Positions 1 to 5,922 of a DNA stretch of 5,922 nucleotides are shown here, in pieces; positions within the stretch are counted from its first letter, which is position 1; each line of letters begins with the position of its first letter. Source of the stretch: JADHUC01 sp964617665. Its GTDB lineage: Bacteria > Planctomycetota > Planctomycetia > Pirellulales > Pirellulaceae. The stretch lies in contig CAZUAH010000758.1 in assembly GCA_964617665.1 (NCBI GenBank), positions 1 through 5,922 on the forward strand, in the 5' to 3' direction. Made by a program: the position numbers and the translations under genes. Under the pieces are notes generated by a model. That model ran no database searches. It saw only the letters and a list, made by a program, of their open reading frames with translations, and was not told the DNA's origin.

Positions 1-848
1 CCTTCGTGTTCGATCACTTCCGGGGCCCATTTGCCGTTGTACCAGATGCCTGTCATATGGGCGATCAGTTCCGCGTCGTCGAAATCGAGCGGGTCGTCGG
101 ATCGGTAGACGGACATCTGTTGCCAAAGATAGTACCATCGGCCGCGTTGGATGACGTACGGGCTCTCCGGATTACCAACGGTTTTGACGGCGGTCTCCGT
201 TTCACTCCACGGACCTGTCGGCGACGGCGCGATTCTGGCGATCATCGCACCCCGTCGTTCTCCGTCCACGTTCGCCGTGCCGCAGTAGTAGGCGATCCAG
301 CGTCCGTTGTCCGGATCGTGGAACACGCAAACGTCACGACCCATGGAGAAGAACTCCTGGCTACCGTCCGTATTGACGTGCGGGCGCCATTGCCGCCCAT
401 CGTCACTTATCATGCACCGAGCCTTCGCGCTGTTGTAGAAGAGATAGTATTTGCCGTCATGCACGAACGGGTGCGGAGCCTGTACGGAGGTGAATTCCAA
501 CGGCTTGCCTCGTTTCCCGCGAGGGACGTCGAGAATGCCGCATGGCCTCCAGTCTGTATCCTTAAGGCGATCCGCTTCCCACCGGTAGAAAAGACGTTGG
601 CCATAGTGCGAAGTCCCGCGGATACACGCGATGCAATGCCATTTGCCGTCAGAGGACTGCACGACGGCAAAGTCGCACGCGTTTTCCTTGCCAGTCGACC
701 ACTGACCAACGTCCGGCGCATTCGGCGCGATCTGCCACCACTTGCCGTCAACCTGGGGAACATCTATCGACTCTTCGGCGAATGCCGTCCTACCCAACGC
801 CAGGGCGACAACCACGACGTAGGCGATCTGTTGGCTGGTGCGTATCAT
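1..848 (-). CDS. Exported GH43-like beta-propeller protein, C-terminus cut by window edge
   Basis: This gene reads leftward and leaves the window, so only 282 residues from the N-terminus are visible. It starts at ATG 848-846; a TAG lies in frame only six bases upstream, so no earlier start is possible. Residues 1-24 form a signal peptide (basic start, hydrophobic run YVVVVALALG, cleavage near AFA-EE). The mature part has propeller-like strands: HPFVHDGKYYLFYNS near 126-140, a Gly-Arg-Asp-x-Cys-x-Phe-His-Asp-Pro stretch near 170-179, ESPYVIQRGRWYYLWQQM near 228-245 and WAPEV at 274-278. Glu followed by a YYL strand, and a WAPE motif, are typical of clan GH-F/GH43 and related GH32-like folds, which cut arabinose-, xylose- or fructose-type glycosidic bonds. 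I infer a periplasmic or secreted glycosidase-like protein; the substrate cannot be read, and catalytic acids may lie in the missing part. A GAGG directly abuts the start, too close for a normal Shine-Dalgarno site. It is divergent from the lyase-like gene. Confidence 0.8.
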   Translation of the reverse strand, partial: MIRTSQQIAYVVVVALALGRTAFAEESIDVPQVDGKWWQIAPNAPDVGQWSTGKENACDFAVVQSSDGKWHCIACIRGTSHYGQRLFYRWEADRLKDTDWRPCGILDVPRGKRGKPLEFTSVQAPHPFVHDGKYYLFYNSAKARCMISDDGRQWRPHVNTDGSQEFFSMGRDVCVFHDPDNGRWIAYYCGTANVDGERRGAMIARIAPSPTGPWSETETAVKTVGNPESPYVIQRGRWYYLWQQMSVYRSDDPLDFDDAELIAHMTGIWYNGKWAPEVIEHE

Positions 849-922
849 CCTCTAATTTCCCAATGGATCCGTGTTGTTCCTTGCACGTCTGTAGTCGCAA
901 AGCCAGAATAGCTGGCGCTCAT

Positions 923-1018
923 GGGCCGAGCAAGTCCGAGCACTTGCGGGTCGCCGTGGAATGCATGAAGCGTCCGGCGGCGGCCGTGGAGGACATCATT
1001 CGCGATGATGAATGGTAA
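923..1018 (+). pseudogene. Coding-like C-terminal tail of an unidentified plus-strand gene
   Basis: The last 31 codons before the TAA at 1016-1018 look like genuine protein: they contain HLRVAVECMKRPAAAVEDII and then RDDEW-stop, with mostly G or C at third positions. The stop overlaps the ATG at 1005 by 14 bases, the arrangement expected of two translationally coupled genes in one operon. Upstream of about 920 the same frame turns into Arg/Ser/Cys-rich sequence, and it then runs antisense through the GH43-like gene, so the rest of the gene is missing. I do not recognise the family. The likely reading is the stub of a gene that once preceded the lyase-like gene and was cut off by a rearrangement at about 850-920. 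It could also be chance coding-like sequence in a GC-rich spacer. Confidence 0.35.
988..993 (+). promoter_or_regulatory. Shine-Dalgarno site GGAGGA for ATG 1005
   Basis: GGAGGA lies 11 bases before the ATG at 1005, a slightly long but workable spacing. It supports translation starting at 1005 with a signal peptide rather than at the TTG at 1031, which has no comparable site. Confidence 0.5.
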
Positions 1019-1118
1019 ACAACTGCATCTTTGGCTGTTGCTGTGCCTGCTCAACCCAGCGGCCCTGGTGACTGCGCGGCGCATCTCCATCAGGAACATC
1101 TCGACGCGGAGACGCTGA
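1005..1118 (+). other. Signal-peptide leader of the lyase-like gene, out of frame with its body
   Basis: Starting at ATG ATG (1005, 1008), this frame encodes a short Lys-containing N-region, the hydrophobic core LHLWLLLCLL, and then NPAALVTA, a good signal-peptidase I site. After that it becomes Arg-rich nonsense and stops at TGA 1116-1118 (37 residues). The body of the downstream protein is in another frame, ready to continue with AHLHQEHLDAE from about 1081. Restoring one base in the GC-rich stretch near 1070-1085 would join leader and body into one exported protein. The leader is therefore best read as the true N-terminus of the 1031-3076 gene, separated by a one-base deletion or a sequencing error. 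Confidence 0.7.
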
Positions 1119-3076
1119 CGCTGGTGCGGGAGGTGGTGTGTTGCGAGGCGGAGCACCTGGACAAGGAGATCCCCAGCAACCGTTTCGACAATACCGGTGC
1201 GGAGGATTGCTGCTGGAACGCGCCGCTGCTCGCCTTTGCCGCCAACAAGTACGCGGATGATCCGCGAGCATCCCGCTGGGATTCGCTCTGCAAGAAATGG
1301 GCGTTCAACGCCGCCAGCATTGAGGCCGATGCCGCTTCGGACGCAATCATTGACGGCCAACCGCTGCGGGACTGGATCGTCTCGGAGAATCTGCATCCGG
1401 ACTTGACGCTGGACAACCACGCGATGTGGAGCGTCGGCTACCAATGTTGCCAGCAACACTTCGGCGAGGCGGAGCTGGCCTATCGAATGTTCGGCCGACC
1501 TGCTCCCGCCGCCCTGGCACATCATGCCGACGAGATGTGGCGCAAAGTCACCAGCGTGCTGTACCTTTGGGACGGCGACATCCTCTATCCGCACGGGCAG
1601 GACTGGTCGTGGAAAGTCTATTCGTCGATCGAGTATCTGTGCTGGCAGAATCGCTGTCGTCGGAATCCAGCGGCCGGTGCGATCGAGAGTCGGGCCTTGC
1701 AGATGATCCACCGACGGCAACTTGCGCTGGGTACAGGCGATCTCGGCGCGGCCGTGTCGCGTGCACTCGATTTCGGCAACCAGACGGTGAAACCTAAACG
1801 CTGGGCGTTCTGCTATCTGATGCATGAGCATTTCGGCAGTCCCGATCCAATCCCGTTTCCAGAAGCCGAGCAGCAGGCTTTGGGCGTTCACGTCTACCCA
1901 TTCACGAAAGTGGCAATCCACCGCACGCGAGAGAAATGTGTCAGCATGTCGTGGCATCGTCGTCACCAGCCGATCTGTGTGCTGCCGGAAGGCAATTCGA
2001 CGTTTGCCGATCCGCCGTTCTTCTTCCCCTGCGATCGCGACAGCGGCTGCGCGCGGGTCGAGGTGGTCCGGCCTCATGTGCGCGTCACTTCCAAACACGA
2101 AAATCCACGCCATCCCGCCGACTACTTGATGGACGGCGATCCGTCGACGTTTTGGATCTCTGGTGTCGGCAACAGTCGTCGGGGGGACGGACCGACGATC
2201 GAGCGACCGGATTGGATACAGTTCGAGTTTCCAAAGCCAGTAAAGACCGCAGCACTGGTGCTCAGGCCACGTGAAAACTACGGGCCACGCGAGATTGAAT
2301 TGCAGATGCCCGTAGACGGCCAACGAGAGTGGAAAACGATCGCTCGATTCACGGCGACCAACAAATCGCGGCAGGTGTTGCCCTTTCCCGCAACCGAGTC
2401 GCGCGTCTTTCGCGTCGTGATCCTTTCCTCGTACGATCCCCGGTATCCGGACGAACCACGCAACGCGCAGATTCGCGAAATCGAGTTCTTGGAGGTAGGG
2501 AGCGAAAACAAGGTGGAAACGGTACTCACCATGCCGGAACTCCACGAAGCAACGGCCACGCACGGTGGAACGGGCATGCGAGTCAGCTATCGGAAGCCGC
2601 ATCCCAGCGGAATCACACAGTACGTGACGGTTGTTTCCCTGCCTGACGAGGCCACCGTCTACGCCACGATCTTCCGGGCCAACCAGGCCGCTACCGTCAA
2701 GATCGGCGCCTTGTTCCGAATGCGCGCCGCCGCCCCACCCGGATTCGAGAAAGCGATCCAACAGCACCGGGGTGACCGCTGGCTGAACATGAGTGACCAC
2801 GTCGGATTCGTGTCCGTCGATCCACTCCCAAGAGAAATTCCCAACGATCGTTTCTTCCTCACTGACGAACGGACGTTTCAAGTCCAGCCCGGCCAGTGGT
2901 TCGGCCGCGCAGTATTGGCTGTCTACGCCCGGCAGTCTCACGAGCAAACGGCCCACCGGGCGGCTTCCGTCCGACTGTTAGACGACCCGCGTCCTGAGAC
3001 ATTCAAGATGACCCTTGATACTTCATCGGGGAAGAACGTCGTCGAATTTGGTTTTGTCAAAATGTTACCGCCTTAG
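1031..3076 (+). CDS. Polysaccharide-lyase-like alpha/alpha-toroid protein with F5/8C (CBM32-like) domain; likely frameshifted N-terminus
   Basis: The open frame starts at TTG 1031 (681 residues); an in-frame TAA at 1016 blocks any earlier start. The true start is probably ATG 1005 in another frame, which supplies a signal peptide. Residues about 20-270 are helical and Trp/His-rich. LDNHAMW (127-133) resembles the Asn-His motif of toroid lyases such as PL5 and PL8, and DGDILYPHGQDWSW (181-194) recalls the conserved aromatic/His stretch of that fold. Residues about 285-335 look like the start of a beta-sandwich (KVAIHRTREKCVSMSWH). Residues about 348-488 match an F5/8 type C sugar-binding domain: HPADYLMDGDPSTFW, then DWIQFEF and a terminal REIEFLEV. 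Beta-strand sequence with WLNMSDHVGFVSVD resumes at about 515-655. By fold I infer glycan cleavage outside the cytoplasm; the family and substrate are uncertain. The frame is uninterrupted for 2 kb, so any lesion is recent or artefactual. A 703-codon antisense open frame covers it but has no recognisable domains. Confidence 0.8.
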   Translation: MAVAVPAQPSGPGDCAAHLHQEHLDAETLTLVREVVCCEAEHLDKEIPSNRFDNTGAEDCCWNAPLLAFAANKYADDPRASRWDSLCKKWAFNAASIEADAASDAIIDGQPLRDWIVSENLHPDLTLDNHAMWSVGYQCCQQHFGEAELAYRMFGRPAPAALAHHADEMWRKVTSVLYLWDGDILYPHGQDWSWKVYSSIEYLCWQNRCRRNPAAGAIESRALQMIHRRQLALGTGDLGAAVSRALDFGNQTVKPKRWAFCYLMHEHFGSPDPIPFPEAEQQALGVHVYPFTKVAIHRTREKCVSMSWHRRHQPICVLPEGNSTFADPPFFFPCDRDSGCARVEVVRPHVRVTSKHENPRHPADYLMDGDPSTFWISGVGNSRRGDGPTIERPDWIQFEFPKPVKTAALVLRPRENYGPREIELQMPVDGQREWKTIARFTATNKSRQVLPFPATESRVFRVVILSSYDPRYPDEPRNAQIREIEFLEVGSENKVETVLTMPELHEATATHGGTGMRVSYRKPHPSGITQYVTVVSLPDEATVYATIFRANQAATVKIGALFRMRAAAPPGFEKAIQQHRGDRWLNMSDHVGFVSVDPLPREIPNDRFFLTDERTFQVQPGQWFGRAVLAVYARQSHEQTAHRAASVRLLDDPRPETFKMTLDTSSGKNVVEFGFVKMLPP

Positions 3077-3253
3077 AGTCATTGTGCCAGCGGGTACGCG
3101 AGCTCGGATTTCATATCGAATCAAGTAGGGGTACGGTCCTCGGATTACATTGAGAACCCATCGTATTTCAACGCTGCATTTCGTCGTCGCCGCAAAGATG
3201 GGCGTAAGATGGTAGGCTATGCCAGAGCCTGAACCGTCGTCGATCCAAGCACC

Positions 3254-3260
3254 AAAGAGG
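3254..3260 (+). promoter_or_regulatory. Shine-Dalgarno site AAAGAGG deciding start 3270
   Basis: AAAGAGG ends nine bases before the ATG at 3270, directly ahead of the Tat-type leader. The ATG at 3219, 17 codons upstream in the same frame, lacks such a site and would put a Pro/Glu-rich stretch before the signal peptide. Confidence 0.6.
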
Positions 3261-3269
3261 ATTTTCCCA

Positions 3270-4127
3270 ATGGCTAGAACAACCAGACGCACCTTCCTCA
3301 TCCTTGCCGCCCTTCTGCTGTCTCCGCTGGCCGGGTTGCAGGCAGCCGAGCCCTCGACCAGTGACGATCGTGCCCATCACACTTGGCAGGGCATTCCGGG
3401 TGTGGAGTGTACAGCCCAAGGCAGGGTGTTTGTCTCGTGGTATTCCGGCGGTCCGAAAGAGCCGTCGCCGGAGAATACGGTTTATCTTTGCCACAGTGAT
3501 GATTGGGGAAAGACGTTCACGAAGCCTCAGCCGGTGGCGGGACCGAACCGTGGTTCACGCGTCTTTGATCCCACGCTCTGGATCGATCCGGAGGGCAGAC
3601 TTTGGTACGTCTTCAACCGTGGCAACAAAGACACTGCCGAACACGCGGTATATGCGCGCATCTGCGATGATCCGGATGCCGAGGCGCCTGTGTGGTCGGA
3701 CGAGTTCCGGGTGGAGTACGAAACACCGTACGCCATGCGCATGAACAAGCCGACGGTGCTATCCAGCGGCGAGTGGATCATGCCGGTCTCGCACGCTGCC
3801 GAGTCGATTCATGACTGGTTTGCCGATTCGGAGCAACTCCTCCAGGGCGTGGGCATCTCCACTGACGAAGGCAAGACATGGACGCTGCACGGAGCGCTCA
3901 GGGCGCCGCGTTGGGCGCTGGAAAACATGGTCGTGGAACTGAGCGACCGCCGACTGTGGATGCTGATCCGCACCAGCACTGGGTTCTTATGGGAAAGCCG
4001 TTCCGAAGACAGAGGCAGAACGTGGAGCGAGGCGGAAGCCAGCACGATTGCGGACCCCGGTTCGCGCTTCTTCATCCGTCGCCTCGCTTCGGGCAATCTC
4101 CTGTTGGTGAACCACTACAGAAGCTAG
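3270..4127 (+). CDS. Tat-exported BNR/sialidase-like beta-propeller protein, apparently C-terminally truncated
   Basis: This 285-residue protein starts at ATG 3270, chosen for its AAAGAGG site and because the export signal then begins at once. TTRRTFL (4-10) is a twin-arginine motif, followed by LILAALLLSPLAG and a cut near LQAAEP. Three Asp boxes (S-x-D-x-G-x-T-W/F) mark successive blades: SDDWGKTF (76-83), STDEGKTW (197-204) and SEDRGRTW (245-252). FDPTLWIDPEGRLWYVFNR (99-117) and SGEWIMPV fit exo-sialidase-type (GH33-like) propellers, which release terminal sugars from glycans. The usual N-terminal Arg-Ile-Pro is Gly-Ile-Pro here (41-43), so true sialidase activity is doubtful. The protein ends at RRLASGNLLLVNHYRS, where relatives as I know them carry roughly 80-100 more residues forming the last blades, so it is probably a truncated and perhaps inactive copy. 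It lies 193 bases after the lyase-like gene and 48 before the next gene. Confidence 0.85.
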   Translation: MARTTRRTFLILAALLLSPLAGLQAAEPSTSDDRAHHTWQGIPGVECTAQGRVFVSWYSGGPKEPSPENTVYLCHSDDWGKTFTKPQPVAGPNRGSRVFDPTLWIDPEGRLWYVFNRGNKDTAEHAVYARICDDPDAEAPVWSDEFRVEYETPYAMRMNKPTVLSSGEWIMPVSHAAESIHDWFADSEQLLQGVGISTDEGKTWTLHGALRAPRWALENMVVELSDRRLWMLIRTSTGFLWESRSEDRGRTWSEAEASTIADPGSRFFIRRLASGNLLLVNHYRS

Positions 4128-4164
4128 AATCACGATGCACTTGACCTTGGAGACGATGCAATTC

Positions 4165-4170
4165 GGAGGA
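4165..4170 (+). promoter_or_regulatory. Shine-Dalgarno site GGAGGA for ATG 4176
   Basis: A strong GGAGGA site lies five bases before ATG 4176. It lies in the 48-base gap after the truncated propeller gene, so translation of the next gene is independently well signalled. Confidence 0.65.
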
Positions 4171-4175
4171 AAACA

Positions 4176-5036
4176 ATGAGACACGGGATCATTTCCATTT
4201 TGTGCTTCGCAATCGCTTCTGTGGCGACCGCCGAAGGAATCAAGCATCGGTGGGTTTGTGTGGACAATGGTGCGAACCGGTTGATCCACGTCGACCAGAA
4301 CGACACGTCGAAGAATTGGTCGATCGCGATCCCTAGCGGGTCGCGCGACCTACAGTCGCTCGGCGACGGGAAACTCCTGGTCAGCCACGGCAACGGCGCC
4401 GTCGAATACCGCCTGGCCGACGGAAAGCGATTACCGTGGGGCGTCGATCGATATAAGAGCATCCAGTCGGCACGCCGGTTGCCCAACGGCAACACGTTGC
4501 TGGCGACGGTATCGGGAACGCTCTACGAAGTCGATCCTCATGGGAAAGAAATCGGCAAGGAGCAGGTCGCGGTGACAGGGCTGAACATGCGGCTGATGCG
4601 TGTGCTTCCCAGCGGAAACCTCTTGATCGGCTCCGCCGGACCAAAGGCGGCGATCGAAGTATCGCGCGACGGCAAAGTCGTCAAGTCGCTGCCGTTGCCC
4701 GACAAGGGCTACACGGCGATCCGACTGGACGACGGCAGGACCATGGCCACGTCCGGCGGCGAAGCCCGCATCGTGACCCTCGACCCCGACGGCAACATTC
4801 TCTCGCACGTCGGCGGCAAGACCGATCACCCGAAGCTCGGACTCGACTTCTGTTCCGGTTGGGACCGATTACCGTCGGGCCATTGCGTGATGGCCAATTG
4901 GCTCGGCCACGGCAAGCAAGGAACGGCGCCGCATCTCATCGAGTTTTCAACGGACAACAAGATCGTTTGGACGTGGGAAGACCACGAGATGGCCCGGCAG
5001 GTGACCAACGTGCTGATGCTCGACGGTGTAGAATAG
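4176..5036 (+). CDS. Exported PQQ/NHL-like beta-propeller repeat protein
   Basis: A complete 286-residue protein with a strong GGAGGA site five bases before its ATG. Residues 1-19 are a signal peptide (MRHGIISILCFAIASVATA, cut before EG). The rest is a repeat of propeller blades about 42-45 residues apart, each with a turn of the type (L)-P-x-G-N/H-x-L: LGDGKLL (62), LPNGNTLL (102), LPSGNLL (144), LDDGRTM (184) and LPSGHCV (232). Each turn is followed by a strand ending in a D-x-D/H-G-K/N turn (EVDPHGKEI, EVSRDGKVV, TLDPDGNIL). The last blade carries NWLGHGKQG and IVWTWEDH. This pattern is common in exported planctomycete proteins annotated PQQ-like or arylsulfotransferase-like. No catalytic residues stand out, so a binding or scaffold role outside the cytoplasm is as likely as enzymatic activity. 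It follows the BNR propeller on the same strand and may share its transcript. Confidence 0.85.
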   Translation: MRHGIISILCFAIASVATAEGIKHRWVCVDNGANRLIHVDQNDTSKNWSIAIPSGSRDLQSLGDGKLLVSHGNGAVEYRLADGKRLPWGVDRYKSIQSARRLPNGNTLLATVSGTLYEVDPHGKEIGKEQVAVTGLNMRLMRVLPSGNLLIGSAGPKAAIEVSRDGKVVKSLPLPDKGYTAIRLDDGRTMATSGGEARIVTLDPDGNILSHVGGKTDHPKLGLDFCSGWDRLPSGHCVMANWLGHGKQGTAPHLIEFSTDNKIVWTWEDHEMARQVTNVLMLDGVE

Positions 5037-5494
5037 GGGCAGAGAGACCTCGTCCTTGGGCGTCCGCCGAGGCAAAAATTCCCGCGCACCAGATTTCGCC
5101 CAAATGATGCCGTCTCGGTTATTCAAGTGAGCCGCGTTCGGCGTGCACAAGGATCGACACAAGGCAAGTGTGTCTCAATCTCGGCACGTTCGAGGTCGTA
5201 GTATCGCGGGCCGCGACGCCTCCAAGAGAGCGTGATAGACTCGAAGACTTCGCGGAAATTCGTCACCTTGAGTGCGGGCCGGCGGTTCCGGACTCAGTCG
5301 GTACTCCATACGGCAAAAGCTGCGACACTCAGACCAGATGGCGAGTATGGAACGTTCTTGATTTGGCCCGGAAGCGCGGTCAAGTGTTCCAGGTCGATGT
5401 GCCCTTTCGCGCTTTGATAACTTGCGATCCGTTCCAGAATGGGCCAAACCGACACCCGATGAGGTGCCGGTTCGATCGGTTTATGCAGAAATGG
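5037..5494 (+). other. 458-base stretch with no convincing gene
   Basis: Several frames are open here but none has a ribosome binding site with a recognisable protein. The plus-strand frame from 5168 stays open into the URO-D remnant, but its first 100 or so residues match nothing I know. On the minus strand, 5293-5123 encodes a plausible-looking stretch (KVTNFREVFESITLSW, then RRRGPRYYDLERAE), yet it begins after an in-frame TGA and has no start codon. A weak hairpin (CCTCG at 5048-5052 pairing with CGAGG at 5068-5072, then CAAAAATT) could be a terminator for the propeller gene, but its stem is short and its loop is long. Confidence 0.4.
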
Positions 5495-5659
5495 AGCGGC
5501 CCCGGCACGGCCAAGCGGATCGATCGATTCGTGCGAGGTCTGTTTGCGTCGCTGGGAGACTGCCGCTGGTTCCTGTTCGCCACCGGATGCAACGTCTCGC
5601 CGCAAACGCCATACGAAAACCTGATCGCCTTCCGCGACGCCACCGGGCGCCACGGACGA
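5495..5659 (+). pseudogene. C-terminal remnant of a uroporphyrinogen-decarboxylase-family (URO-D) protein
   Basis: In this frame the residues run TAKRIDRFVRGLFASLGD, then FLFATGCNVSPQTPYENL and IAFRDAT. The pattern of a strand, Gly-Cys/Asp, Pro-x-x-(S/T)-P-x-E-N-(I/L) and a final helix is the characteristic end of the URO-D superfamily TIM barrel, and third positions are mostly G or C. No upstream part of the barrel is recognisable in any plus-strand frame, although the frame is open back to 5168, and downstream it runs on without the expected stop, antisense into the neighbouring gene, to 5824. I read it as the stub of a deleted or rearranged gene. The family includes the haem enzyme HemE and corrinoid methyltransferases of the MtaA/MtbA type; which branch this belonged to cannot be told. 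Confidence 0.6.
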
Positions 5660-5737
5660 GAGGATCTACATTGCCTCCAGGTTGTGAAGACTCAGGACGC
5701 GCCGTACTTGTGGATCGCGTTGGTCATTTCGAGTAGC

Positions 5738-5922
5738 TCAGAACAGTTTGGCCAGATCGATCTTGTCCACCTCTCCTTCACCGCCTTGAATCGAGAGGAT
5801 CGAGTCGTCGATCTCTTCGCATAAGCTGCCGGCCGTGCGGTACATCGTCAGGGTGTTCTCCAGCGGCGAGCCGACCTGTACGGCGTGGGTGGGACCGAGG
5901 AACAGGCCGCCATCGGGAAACA
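5738..5922 (-). CDS. URO-D-family protein, C-terminal part only
   Basis: This leftward gene enters from the right edge and ends at TGA 5740-5738; 60 residues are visible. FPDGGLFLGPTHAVQVGSPL followed by ENTLTMYRTAGSL matches the C-terminal end of the uroporphyrinogen decarboxylase superfamily (glycine-rich strand, G-P-x-H, then P-x-E-N and the final helix). It carries an acidic tail ending in KIDLAKLF. The superfamily includes haem-pathway HemE and methylcobalamin-dependent methyltransferases; the PTHAVQ version and the setting beside glycan genes make a non-haem paralog more likely, but this is inference. It converges on the URO-D remnant across a gap of about 80 bases, so two C-termini of the same superfamily face each other. 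Confidence 0.75.
   Translation of the reverse strand, partial: FPDGGLFLGPTHAVQVGSPLENTLTMYRTAGSLCEEIDDSILSIQGGEGEVDKIDLAKLF

Noticed and set aside
6..911. 301-codon plus-strand open frame
   Set aside because: It is antisense to the GH43-like gene, whose signal peptide and propeller motifs are clear, and it has no domain of its own.
845..2956. 703-codon open frame on the minus strand opposite the lyase-like gene
   Set aside because: The protein is rich in Arg and His with no recognisable domain. The opposite strand has an F5/8C domain and lyase-like motifs. Long antisense open frames are common where third positions are GC-rich.
3219..3269. Upstream ATG start for the BNR propeller gene
   Set aside because: It has no ribosome binding site and would bury the Tat leader 17 residues inside. 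The ATG at 3270 has AAAGAGG at good spacing.
3077..3269. 193-base spacer searched for a promoter or small RNA
   Set aside because: No convincing -35/-10 pair, hairpin or conserved RNA pattern was seen, and planctomycete promoters are poorly defined by eye.
5048..5080. Possible intrinsic terminator after the PQQ-like propeller gene
   Set aside because: The stem is only five base pairs with a 15-base loop, and the following A-rich run is not a T tract on the transcript's strand.
5156..5174. GACAC/GTGTC inverted repeat
   Set aside because: It is a five-base-pair stem in unassigned sequence with no neighbouring promoter or gene start; this is likely by chance.

Overview
The window looks like part of a planctomycete genome, of the Pirellula/Rhodopirellula kind, or a close relative in a metagenome. 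The reasons are the moderately high GC with GC-rich third codon positions, the series of exported carbohydrate-active and beta-propeller proteins, the loose gene spacing, and the URO-D-family paralogs beside glycan genes. This placement is inference from gene content; no rRNA or marker gene is present.

Layout. (1) 1-848, minus: an exported GH43-like five-bladed beta-propeller protein, cut by the window edge. (2) 849-1004: a divergent intergenic region with two small inverted repeats and the coding-like tail of an unidentified plus-strand gene, whose stop overlaps the next start. (3) 1005-3076, plus: a large polysaccharide-lyase-like protein made of an alpha/alpha toroid, a beta-sandwich and an F5/8C (CBM32-like) domain. 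Its signal peptide is encoded in a different frame from the body, so one base appears to be missing near 1070-1085. (4) 3270-4127, plus: a Tat-exported BNR/sialidase-like propeller that stops early and appears to lack its last blade or blades. (5) 4176-5036, plus: an intact small exported PQQ/NHL-like propeller protein. (6) 5037-5494: no convincing gene. (7) 5495-5659, plus: the C-terminal remnant of a URO-D-family protein. (8) 5738-5922, minus: the C-terminus of another URO-D-family gene, which enters from the right.

Together this resembles an exported glycan-degradation locus: a GH43-like protein and a CBM-bearing lyase-like protein read divergently, followed by a BNR propeller and a PQQ-like propeller on the plus strand. 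The URO-D-family genes may belong to the same catabolic context, since that superfamily includes methyltransferases as well as the haem enzyme. What stands out is the damage. Within 6 kb there is a frameshifted leader, a truncated propeller, an orphan gene tail and a URO-D stub, which suggests a region undergoing rearrangement and decay (or, for the frameshift alone, a sequencing error). I did not find a clearly new defence, mobile or RNA system. There are no tRNAs, rRNAs, CRISPR arrays or recognisable insertion sequences.
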